21,311 nucleotides of DNA from Paralcaligenes sp039935015. Its GTDB lineage: Bacteria; Pseudomonadota; Gammaproteobacteria; Burkholderiales; Burkholderiaceae_B. The stretch covers positions 1 to 21,311 of the forward strand of contig JBDTLC010000184.1 in assembly GCA_039935015.1 (NCBI GenBank), written 5' to 3'. The position numbers and the translations under genes were made by a program. The notes under the pieces were generated by a model. It worked only from the letters and a program-made list of their open reading frames with translations, was not told the DNA's origin and did no database searches. The stretch's first letter is position 1. The number at the start of each line of letters is the position of its first letter. This document shows, piece after piece, positions 10,101 through 14,592 of this stretch.

Positions 10101-10509
10101 ACCCTCCGCCCGGGCCGCCGCCTTTCGCCTTCACACCGCTGCCGCCATGACCTCCAAGCCCGCCAGCCGCGCTGGTATGATTGGTGCCCCCGCCACCGCC
10201 GCCGCCGCCGCCGCTGCCATCTGCCAAGCTCGGGCCACTACCCGAACCACCTGAAGAATCCGAAGTGCTTCCGTTAGCTCCCCCGTTGCCGCCACCACCA
10301 GCACCCATGGACTGCGCCCACGCCGCCACAGGAAAGAGGACAACGCTCGTCAACCCAAATACCACAACTAACGACAGGGCCGCTACGGTCATTTTCAAAG
10401 AAAACTGGCATGAGACCAACCATCGAGGTATTGGAGATTGGAAGATCAACCGCTGTGGGGCCATATAAATATGAGTAAAAAATTTTATAAATCCCGTAAT
10501 AGGGATCAC
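4180..10509 (-). CDS. Large classical (type Va) autotransporter with PGRS-like Gly-rich N-terminal domain
   Basis: 2109 residues from a GTG at 10507-10509; an in-frame ATG at 10462-10464 (residue 16) is an equally possible start, and neither has a convincing ribosome binding site. Domain order: long basic n-region and hydrophobic signal core to about residue 65 (cleavage AWA|QS); a Gly/Asn-rich block at about 68-600 with a CFNGC pair; passenger repeats of the PATR type (GAGTLVLSGANTYSGG-like units) at about 1130-1580; a linker holding LSGEIHAQAESVLIQES and FVRDVANNRLRAAF; and a 12-strand-type beta-barrel at about 1835-2109 ending HLRIRF with terminal Phe. The barrel would insert through BAM and export the passenger, a predicted beta-helix. 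No protease or lipase motif is visible in the passenger, so adhesin or surface coat is the likely role. Transcription converges with the sulfatase unit. Confidence 0.93.
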   Translation of the reverse strand: MIPITGFIKFFTHIYMAPQRLIFQSPIPRWLVSCQFSLKMTVAALSLVVVFGLTSVVLFPVAAWAQSMGAGGGGNGGANGSTSDSSGGSGSGPSLADGSGGGGGGGGGTNHTSAAGGLGGHGGSGVKAKGGGPGGGSRWLGYIGDDIPRGKNLIGWSGNAGGTGQNGGGYFTTGDAGSGGGGGGGANGVLLNAGTGSVSVGGAWQITGGDGGAGGNSGQAGSCFNGCGNGGGGGGGGGGGAGFSLLANRNLIFMPGLVVAGGSGGRGGDGGNGAANESFPGYAGNGGGGGAGVFTNVGSITASQVTVRAGAGGGGGNGASFSEAANPGGDYQSNPAAYNPGTPGGAAGTGGPGLIMTNNLASLVLGSGVTAIGGGGGVGGLGGNGASVLGDSWEASWPGAAGVGGAGGNGGNAVGLYGQSPQLQVAGSNGLMVGGNGGGGGNGGLGAAGGVPTGNLGSYDGGNGGNGGNGGGGGAGLVLGSNGSAVIAGVSITGGNGGNGGNGGNGGNGSDTSSIQNAGNGGDGANGGNGGNGAVGIALSGGELSLKTGTSVSGGNGGSPGNAGTYGAGGVNHWDHLNDGSSGSSGQNGQSGVGGVGISATGSVNTIVSAGTIQGGLNGNGSRAAAVSMSGSTNSLELQAGFNIVGTVTASGAGTGTVQNSLILGGALDSSFNLSSIGDQYQGFGLFEKDGTSNWTVSGTPAAFTGDVHVVSGALVVAGNTKLSGAAGIIGMTPGSSASVRVSGSGSVWSSSKSLVVGSDGSGTLTIANGGVVNVPQGSDGIFLGQSNGISTGTLTMGALTGSSAEAPGTLNASQVNFSNDSAYGSSANLIFNHTSGDYIFAPVLSGWGTVDVLSGITQLSGASSGFSGQTKISGGTLSVTGSLGGTVDVAAGGTLQGNGSVGSTVVRSGANVAPGAPLGPLAVNGDLTLASGSALDYQLIDPSSTLARSDEADLIRVTGNAALSGKVNVEGSDGFAPVGFYRLMTYGGALSGSGLQIGTVPPGTNSTLFSIYTGASHAIDLVVLPNGTDQLQIWNGGSGTWNSTNTNWNNLAGIAPAHWGDSYGVFLGTSGTVTVDGVQSFKGLQFVSDGFDLAPGSFGTLQLDDSSGSPEIRVLDGVTATISASIGGAGGLDKTQQGTLILSGINTYQGGTRIGAGTLQIAEDDNLSTHATDALSFGRGTLHTTGSFSTTRAISLDTSGTFQTDAATQLTVSGNITGAGALIKAGNGTLALSGINTYQGGTTVSAGELRANSGTSLPAGTTYTIDGGVLDLNGHNLTMGVLSGAGGELALGSAALTLSQSTDSNFAGVISGTGSLVKAGNGALTLSGANTYQGGTTLNAGTLAIASDASLGAASGSLTMNSATLRATSNVAMSRNIGLTGADTFNTDSAVTLTTSGVISGSGSLSKTGTGTLVLSGSNTYSGGTTLGAGTLSVSSDASLGTSGTALSFSGGSLQITGTSFAANSRPVIWGTAGGSFDIADAGNSFTVPQNLVGTGSLIKTGAGTLVLTGSNQYGNTMVQAGALVGDSSSISSNLTDNGSVIFDQASNASYAGTISGAGTLAKEGVGLLRYTGNGLGFTGQTTVSSGTLSVNGQLGGTLTVASGGRLQGSGAIGSTTVTSGATVAPGNSIGTLTVNGSITLASGSTYEVETNPSGNNSDLIHATGVAYLNGGSVLHTGLTGTYKPSSIYTILTADQGVRGRFGTVASDFAFLSPFLVYDTPNTVQLKLVRNDLPFGAVGSTFNQRATGAGAESTGEGNLIWGAVAPLGASDARAAFDRLSGEIHAQAESVLIQESHFVRDVANNRLRAAFDTADSSNAPVMVASAGIVHVPPDPVRSVWSQAFGSWSHAAGDGNAAALDRSTGGFLIGADTRIARHWRLGAMVGYSRTSFDEADRMSTGRSDDYHVGLYGGAQWGAVGLRLGAAYTWHSLDIGRSIAFKGFGDQVRRQSNAGTAQLFGELGYGINAGSFKFEPFAGIAYVKLHSDGFTEQGGAAALTSSARNMSATFSTVGVHASTHFTTCNGMDVMARVMLGWRHAFGNVTPFSTVAFNGGSSFTVAGTPMARDALAMEAGVDVALTDTVSVGISYSGQIARGVQDHGISGHLRIRF
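5770..7130 (-). repeat. Passenger-associated (PATR-type) strand-loop-strand repeats in the autotransporter
   Basis: About six in-frame units of 60-100 residues share the core K-x-G-x-G-x-L-x-L-(S/T)-G-x-N-x-Y-x-G-G-T-x-(L/V)-x-A-G-x-L, for example LSGINTYQGGTTVSAGEL and LSGSNTYSGGTTLGAGTL. At DNA level the units are diverged but the core is recognisable, for instance near 5960, 6240, 6510, 6790 and 7060 on the plus strand. Such repeats are known in Va autotransporters to promote folding and secretion of the passenger. Confidence 0.8.
8710..10308 (-). repeat. Gly/Asn-rich low-complexity coding repeat (PGRS-like)
   Basis: This stretch encodes residues about 68-600 of the autotransporter and is dominated by GGxGGxGG and GGNGGNGG triplets. 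On the plus strand it reads as irregular runs of CCGCC and ATTGCCGCC. The unit is short and degenerate, with no long exact period. It resembles in composition the polymorphic Gly-rich repeats of mycobacterial PE_PGRS proteins, but homology is not implied. Replication slippage in such DNA would give length variants in steps of three bases. Confidence 0.8.
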
Positions 10510-10698
10510 GAATTAAAGATTATCTCTACTATACTTATAGCTTAATTTATTTAGATACTATTTGAAATATGGTTTATAGCAGCAACTTGTTAACTCTCAG
10601 CAAAAATTGTAAACATCAGGTAATACGGGCAATCCAACAAATAGATACATTAGTACATGAGGGTATTTCAAGTCTTGAGAAGCCGAGTTTTCCATCCA
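10510..10698. other. AT-rich intergenic region between autotransporter and tRNA-Pro
   Basis: Not coding in any frame that looks real. The part next to the autotransporter (10510-10575) is very AT-rich and must hold its minus-strand promoter; TATAAG- and TATAGT-like hexamers occur, but none has a good -35 partner. The rest shows no clear structure. Confidence 0.5.
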
Positions 10699-10707
10699 TG
10701 CTAGAAT
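10699..10707 (+). promoter_or_regulatory. Extended -10 promoter element of tRNA-Pro
   Basis: TGCTAGAAT is an extended -10 (TGn followed by TAGAAT at 10702-10707), placing transcription start about 34 nt before the tRNA. No good -35 is seen at 16-18 bp; TTGAGA at 10675-10680 is 21 bp away. Confidence 0.4.
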
Positions 10708-10747
10708 CTCGATCTGCCCAGTTTCGCGACACGCGGAACTAGGCCGT

Positions 10748-10827
<80 letters not shown>

Positions 10828-10840
10828 TAATTAAAGACTT

Positions 10841-10873
10841 ACGCCAATTCTTCGGGATTGGCGTTTTGCTTTT
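10841..10873 (+). terminator. Rho-independent terminator downstream of tRNA-Pro (element-derived)
   Basis: The stem ACGCCAATTC (10841-10850) pairs with GGATTGGCGT (10855-10864) around a cUUCGg tetraloop, with one G-T pair, and is followed by TTTGCTTTTT. It starts 17 nt after the tRNA CCA, outside the att core, so it came in with the element and replaces the original terminator now found at 13548. Confidence 0.8.
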
Positions 10874-10882
10874 TAGCGAGAA

Positions 10883-10898
10883 TGTACCCTCTATGTAC
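10883..10898 (+). other. Candidate left integrase arm-type sites (TGTAC pair, 11-bp period)
   Basis: TGTAC occurs at 10883-10887 and 10894-10898, 11 bp apart, in the context ATGTACCCTCTATGTACGCC. A near-identical arrangement, GTGTACCCCTTGTGTACTCC, lies near the other end of the element at 13345-13364. One copy close to each att core in the same orientation fits integrase arm binding. The motif is seen; the function is inferred. Confidence 0.5.
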
Positions 10899-10957
10899 GC
10901 CTTGATGGTCAACGCGAAACAATCCCACCGAAACGATTTTACGGAGGGTCGAACCGC

Positions 10958-11212
10958 TTACCGATCCTCCCCCGAAAATATGGGAGACGGTCGCCGGGGT
11001 GGCATATCTTCGTCTGAAACGCGCATAAATAAACGATCTACGTCAAGAGAAAATTCATATACATCCAAAGACACCCATAGCAGAGCGTCGCTGGCGATAA
11101 CGGCCGCACGCTCGGGCTTTGAATTATCCATGCGCTTCCCTTCCAGAGGGTTTCGTAGGTTTTGTAGCGTCCATCCTTGGGTCCGTATCAAATTCGACAC
11201 TTTCGTCGCCAT
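10958..11212 (-). CDS. Hypothetical protein, 84 residues, in the integrated element
   Basis: An ATG at 11210-11212 is preceded by GAAAGG about 5 nt upstream. An internal start at residue 28, behind a GGAAGGG, would give 57 residues. The product has no Cys, begins MATKVSNLIRTQGWTLQNL and has a segment AAVIASDALLWVSLDVYEF. No family is recognised. It lies on the same strand as higBA, 135 nt downstream of higA. A longer plus-strand ORF opposite it (10866-11342) has a less protein-like composition and no ribosome binding site, so I prefer this one. Confidence 0.4.
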   Translation of the reverse strand: MATKVSNLIRTQGWTLQNLRNPLEGKRMDNSKPERAAVIASDALLWVSLDVYEFSLDVDRLFMRVSDEDMPPRRPSPIFSGEDR

Positions 11213-11347
11213 GCCCACCTTTCAATCTTGGCGTGATTTCAAATCAGACGAAGCTACGGCCATAATTTCTACCCCTACGGAGCAGGGTCTCGGTCACGGG
11301 ACGCTAGTACCTCTAATACCACTCGTCCCCGTCTTTAGCTGAAGCCG

Positions 11348-11665
11348 TCAGGCGGGAACTAGGTCATGTTTTACATGCGCTCGTTGTACCTTGGGCGCCC
11401 CTGCCTCGCGTGCCTTCCATAAATCATAAGCGGCTTGCTGTCCCAGCCATAGATCGGCGCGCCCCCCATTCTTCACACCTAGCCAGCCTTCAAGACGTAG
11501 CGCCATCTCGGGGGATATGGCGGCCCGGCCATTGAGCACACGGGACAATGCCGCACGCGTCACGTTAAGCTGTGCAGCGGCTTGAGTCACCGTCAGGCCC
11601 AAAGCGGGCAATATATCTTCCCGCAAGGTTTCGCCGGGGTGCGGCGGGTTAAATTGTCGATTCAT
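11348..11665 (-). CDS. higA: HigA-type antitoxin (XRE-family HTH, VapI/HigA family)
   Basis: 105 residues from the ATG at 11663-11665 with AAGGA 7 nt upstream. It starts MNRQFNPPHPGETLREDILP, the family signature, followed by a helix-turn-helix, LTVTQAAAQLNVTRAALSRV, then LNGRAAISPEMALRLEGWLG and DLWLGQQAAYDLWKA, all typical of HigA. HigA binds and neutralises the HigB mRNA interferase and represses its own operon through the HTH. The gene follows higB by 10 nt, in the toxin-first order characteristic of higBA. No lesion is visible. Confidence 0.93.
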   Translation of the reverse strand: MNRQFNPPHPGETLREDILPALGLTVTQAAAQLNVTRAALSRVLNGRAAISPEMALRLEGWLGVKNGGRADLWLGQQAAYDLWKAREAGAPKVQRAHVKHDLVPA

Positions 11666-11675
11666 GAAAGTATCC

Positions 11676-11954
11676 TTAGTGATAATCCTGATAGTCCACC
11701 AATACTGCGTCCCCATCATCAAACATAAAGGTCATACGCCAATTGCCGTTCACTGTGACCGCATAGTGCCCGGCCAGTTCGCCTTCCAATGCGTGCAAAC
11801 GCCATCCAGGCGCGTCCATATCGTCGGCATCTTTGGCCAAGTCAAGGCGTGCCAATTGACGGTTTAATCGCCGCGCGTGGTGAGGCTGTATGCCTTTCTT
11901 GGTGCCAGTGTTGAAAAAGGCTTGCAGCCCCTTGTGCCGGAATGTCTTTATCAT
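11676..11954 (-). CDS. higB: HigB-type toxin (RelE superfamily mRNA interferase)
   Basis: 92 residues from the ATG at 11952-11954. The sequence starts MIKTFRHKGLQAFFNTGTKK and ends DDGDAVLVDYQDYH, with DDMDAPGWRLHALEGELAGH and VNGNWRMTFMF between, an end-to-end match to the HigB/RelE family in order and length. HigB cuts mRNA on the ribosome. The in-frame extension to 12011 is not needed, because family members start at this Met. The promoter just upstream puts the transcription start almost at the ATG, so translation may be leaderless. Both reading frames of the pair are intact, unlike the neighbouring integrase. Confidence 0.93.
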   Translation of the reverse strand: MIKTFRHKGLQAFFNTGTKKGIQPHHARRLNRQLARLDLAKDADDMDAPGWRLHALEGELAGHYAVTVNGNWRMTFMFDDGDAVLVDYQDYH

Positions 11955-11960
11955 AAGATG

Positions 11961-11989
11961 ATTGTATAGCGTAGCGTTTCGCTTATCAA
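11961..11989 (-). promoter_or_regulatory. higBA promoter with internal dyad
   Basis: On the minus strand TTGATA (11984-11989) and TACAAT (11961-11966) are separated by exactly 17 bp, a near-consensus sigma-70 promoter. The spacer holds the inverted repeat AGCG-AAA-CGCT, a candidate HigA operator. The higB ATG is only 6 nt beyond the -10, so the transcript would start at or within 1-2 nt of the start codon. Confidence 0.65.
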
Positions 11990-12053
11990 GCAGTCTGCAT
12001 ACATGCCGCACTCCGATGCTTTTGCCCTTCTTTTTCGATATACACGCCCAGTA

Positions 12054-13339
12054 CTACGCGACATTGCGAATATCCACCGTTTTCAGCTTGAACTGCACGT
12101 CTGATGTCGGCGGCTCGATGCCGGCCTGCTCCAATATCCAGGCTTCGTATGCGGTATGCCATCTCAGTAGCATATCAATTTCACGCACGCGATAATGCTT
12201 CTCGGCGGTCGCGCTGGGCTTATGGCCTTGAATTTACGGGATGACGCCGCTCGGTATCTCGCACCATTGCGACAAAGACCCGAACGAGCGGCGCAGGTCA
12301 TGAATCGATACATGGCGGCTGCCCGCTAACTCCAATATCTTAATGTGCGCCTTTTTAGGCTCTTCAAGGTGGCCACTGGCAGACACTAGGCTTCGAAACA
12401 CCCATATTGACGGGGTCCACTCTTTATCTTCTCGCTTGAGGCGCCTTAGCTGGCGAACATTAGGACGCGTGTTATTTAGCCGGTGTAACTCTCGCAATTG
12501 GCCAGCCAGATAAGGCGGCAGGGAGATAGTGCGACGCTCCTCTACGTTGTCGCTTAATTCCATGCGATGCCATTTAACATCAACATCCGTCCATTTCAAC
12601 GCTGACAGTTCGCGGCGGCGCGCAACGGTCAGCAATACGGCTTGCAGATAGGCCGACTGAACAGGGCTTTCGAACTCACGAGCGTATTTAAACCACAACT
12701 TCAGGTGTTGGCGCCCCAATACGTCCTTCTTCGCTTTGTTTTTTAGAGCCGACCTTCTCACCTCCCGCGTCGAGCACGCGCCAAGCGCGACAAGCGATTT
12801 ATATTCCTTGCGTTCCGTGCACCAATTCAGAAAGGCACGCAAACAAATAAAGGCCTGGCGTGCAGTGGAGGGCCTTGTCCTCGCCTCCTTTAGCCATCAT
12901 GTACTCGTGCTGTTCAAGGTATCGCGTCCCCCAGGCACTACGCCGGATATCTACATACTCACACCACGCATCCATTGCAGGGGCCTTACCGGACTGCGCC
13001 TTTGCTCGTTTGGACGCATCGGCGGCCGTCACGTCGGCCTTCACCTGTCGGGGATCACAACCTTCCCGGATTTGCACCCGCAGCTGCGCGGCCCGATCCC
13101 TGGCTTCAGCAAGACTCATTGTCTCGATGTCGGCCAACGTCATGCGAATGACATTGCCGTTTAACTTGCCTTGAAAAATATAAGACTTGCTCCCGGCAGT
13201 CACACGTAATCCTAAGCTCGGCTGTTCGGTATCACGTAGAATTTTTTGCCGCGCGCCTTCTTTTAAGATCGCCCCTTTGATGACCGCGTTCCCTAGCTTG
13301 ATCCGGTTATCAACTTTGGTTTTTTTTGATGTTGCTCAT
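12054..13339 (-). pseudogene. int: Tyrosine recombinase / phage integrase (DUF4102-type), multiply disrupted
   Basis: Three pieces on the minus strand together give an integrase. The N-terminus starts at the ATG of 13337-13339 (MSNIKK). An 8-base A run (13320-13327 as T) throws it out of frame; with 7 As it reads on into VDNRIKLGNAVIKG and IFQGKLNGNVIRMTLADI. The second break is near 12850-12890, where the frame changes and about 45-60 residues of the core-binding domain seem to be missing. The catalytic domain follows (RRRELSALKWTDVD, HVSIHDLRRSFGSL), then an in-frame TAA at 12235-12237 just before IQGHKPSATAEKHYRVR, which carries the nucleophilic Tyr. Expected function was integration into tRNA-Pro. 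With these lesions it cannot be active; the A-run shift alone might be a sequencing error. Confidence 0.88.
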
Positions 13340-13372
13340 AATTTGTGTACCCCTTGTGTACTCCAAATTATG
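13337..13372. promoter_or_regulatory. Dyad plus TGTAC direct repeats at the integrase start (right arm-type sites)
   Basis: TGTAC occurs at 13346-13350 and 13357-13361, period 11, matching the left-end pair at 10883-10898. They lie inside an inverted repeat, CATAATTTG (13337-13345) and CAAATTATG (13364-13372), whose left arm contains the integrase start codon. This could be the integrase arm-binding site doubling as an autoregulatory operator. The motifs are seen; the function is inferred. Confidence 0.45.
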
Positions 13373-13489
13373 CAATATCTATCTATTTTGATCAACGCGA
13401 AAAGCTATCTGATCTAACGTAGAATGTCTTATTTATTGGTTTTAGGCCGTAATGCAACGCCGATCAATGTCAGGGAAAGAGCATAACCC

Positions 13490-13542
13490 TCTGGTTTGAA
13501 ACCAGAGGGTCGAAGGTTCGAATCCTTTCGCCCCGACCAATA
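13490..13542 (+). repeat. attR: tRNA-Pro 3' segment, right copy of the 53-bp direct repeat
   Basis: Same 53 bp as 10775-10827 except two bases in the anticodon loop. No matching 5' tRNA half is present in front, so it is not a gene. Together with upstream bases it forms a perfect 10-bp hairpin, ACCCTCTGGT (13486-13495) with ACCAGAGGGT (13501-13510), which the intact tRNA does not have. Confidence 0.9.
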
Positions 13543-13547
13543 AAATC

Positions 13548-13576
13548 AAGGCTCCCGAGAGGGAGCCTTTTCTTTT
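13548..13576 (+). terminator. Displaced original terminator of tRNA-Pro
   Basis: AAGGCTCCC (13548-13556) and GGGAGCCTT (13561-13569) form a 9-bp stem with a GAGA tetraloop, followed by TTCTTTT. It sits directly behind the right att copy, exactly where the host tRNA terminator would be left after element insertion. Confidence 0.8.
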
Positions 13577-13599
13577 GACTGAACTTTGTGCAGATTAAG

Positions 13600-13827
13600 G
13601 TACAAGTTTGCCAAGACAGAATATCCTCCGGCCCAGAATACCTCGACAGTGAAATTCTTCTGCCAATCGCCAAATTTACATTGCCATTGCAGCGGCAGTT
13701 TCCGAAATATTTCACCAAAATTTCTGCGTAATGCTCCGTATATCGCCATCTTGCGTCGTTTTGAGATAAATACGACGTGATGTTTGCAATTCCACCTTGT
13801 ATGGCTCAAGGTTTGATACGCTTTCAT
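13600..13827 (-). pseudogene. IS200/IS605-family transposase (TnpA) remnant
   Basis: The ORF starts MKAYQTLSHTRWNCKHHVVF followed by ISKRRKMAIYGALRRNFGEI, a close match to the N-terminus of IS200-type Y1 transposases. After about residue 44 the reading jumps to KNFTVEVFWAGGYSV, which in full-length enzymes (about 140-150 residues) lies well downstream. The intervening part, with the metal-binding HUH motif, is deleted, and the C-terminal helix with the catalytic Tyr is replaced by unrelated sequence running into the tRNA terminator. It is therefore inactive. IS ends are not recognisable. Confidence 0.8.
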
Positions 13828-13863
13828 CTTGAAACTTCGTCTCTCGTCGCTGCTGGCAGGCGA

Positions 13864-14220
13864 TCAGCGCTTGACCGTAGCTTTCTTTGCGCCAGCCGGA
13901 TCTCCTTCGGGTTTCGGCGGGTCCTCGTTACTTGACGCCGCCGAAATGGCACTCGCAATGTCGTGGGAGGGCGCCGGTGGCTCCGAGATCAAAACTGCCG
14001 GGCCACCGGTTCCGGACATCGGAGTCGGAGGCATGTCTTGGCCGGAAGATAGCGCGATGCTCGTCGAGGGCGCTGGCGCGTCCGCTTGAGATATCGTCGC
14101 TGCACCGGACCCGAAATCCATCGGGGATGGCGCCTGACCCTGTATCGAAACGCCACCGGCCATCGCGCTTGCATTGCCGTCGCCAATATCCAGGCGGATC
14201 GTAATGGAGGTAATCGACAT
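13864..14220 (-). CDS. Pro/Ala/Ser-rich hypothetical protein, 118 residues
   Basis: An ATG at 14218-14220 is preceded by AAGGAG about 6 nt upstream, a strong site that decides the start. The first 12 residues (MSITSITIRLDI) could form a beta strand; the rest is low-complexity, rich in Pro, Ala, Ser and Gly, without Cys and with a single aromatic residue, ending in the basic AGAKKATVKR. It is probably disordered. It is the last of five same-strand genes of the protealysin/emfourin locus, 78 nt after the free-standing C-domain gene, so co-expression is likely. No family is recognised; a substrate, linker or secreted partner of the protease are open possibilities. A plus-strand ORF at 13829-14089 is its shadow. 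Confidence 0.65.
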   Translation of the reverse strand: MSITSITIRLDIGDGNASAMAGGVSIQGQAPSPMDFGSGAATISQADAPAPSTSIALSSGQDMPPTPMSGTGGPAVLISEPPAPSHDIASAISAASSNEDPPKPEGDPAGAKKATVKR

Positions 14221-14298
14221 CGAACGCTCCTTGAGTTGATTACAAAATATGAACCTGAGCACAAATGTTCCGCCGCGCTCAGGCTCGGATCGACAGGT

Positions 14299-14532
14299 TC
14301 AGTTCATATAAAGCGTGTAGAGCATGTTGTTGCTGTCGTCGTATGACCCAGACACCGTGCGCCCGCCCGCCTTTGCCGCGTTCAGCAGCGTGAACATGTT
14401 GCCCACTCCATCGGTGCTGATCGGCTGCACCTTGCGCCAAGGTTGGGTTTCGATATTTGCCCAGGCGTTCATGGAGTGCGGGCTGGTGAAGGTAAGGAGA
14501 ACGCGGGCGTTGGAGAAATTTACGTAGGCCAT
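14299..14532 (-). CDS. Free-standing paralogue of the M4 protease C-terminal domain, 77 residues
   Basis: An ATG at 14530-14532 has AGGAAG upstream at good spacing. The product shares with the last 69 residues of the neighbouring protease the segments TFTSPHSMNAWA, WRKVQ, DGV and NMFTLL, with 30 of 43 positions identical by eye across that stretch. It ends YDDSNNMLYTLYMN, parallel to VDATMIYQAYAA in the protease. It has no signal peptide and no catalytic motif. The DNA also repeats: GCGTTCATGGAGTGCGGGCT occurs in both genes (plus-strand sense). It clearly arose by tandem duplication of the domain, or the protease gained its domain from this gene. A role as binding, targeting or decoy module for the protease is inference. 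It is the fourth gene of the operon. Confidence 0.85.
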   Translation of the reverse strand: MAYVNFSNARVLLTFTSPHSMNAWANIETQPWRKVQPISTDGVGNMFTLLNAAKAGGRTVSGSYDDSNNMLYTLYMN

Positions 14533-14592
14533 GGTAGTCTTCCTGGACAAGAGATGGTTAAAACAGACGAATGTCATGCTGTGTTGTTTCGC

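Noticed and set aside
8710..10308. Possible CRISPR-like or tandem DNA repeat array
   Set aside because: There are no constant repeats with unique spacers; the periodicity is three bases and comes from Gly/Asn codons.
9146..10468. Long Pro-rich plus-strand ORFs opposite the autotransporter N-terminus
   Set aside because: They are the reverse complement of Gly codons in the PGRS-like block. They have no ribosome sites and the minus-strand frame has signal peptide, passenger and barrel.
10866..11342. 158-residue plus-strand ORF inside the element
   Set aside because: No ribosome site, unnatural composition, and it overlaps the left arm-type repeats; the opposite-strand 84-residue frame has a ribosome site and a more protein-like sequence.
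13486..13542. Second tRNA-Pro gene
   Set aside because: Only the anticodon arm to CCA end is present, the acceptor 5' strand and D arm are missing, and the loop is changed. It is an att copy.
13829..14089. Plus-strand ORF of 86 residues opposite the Pro/Ala/Ser-rich gene
   Set aside because: Shadow of the minus-strand gene, which has a strong AAGGAG site and operon position.
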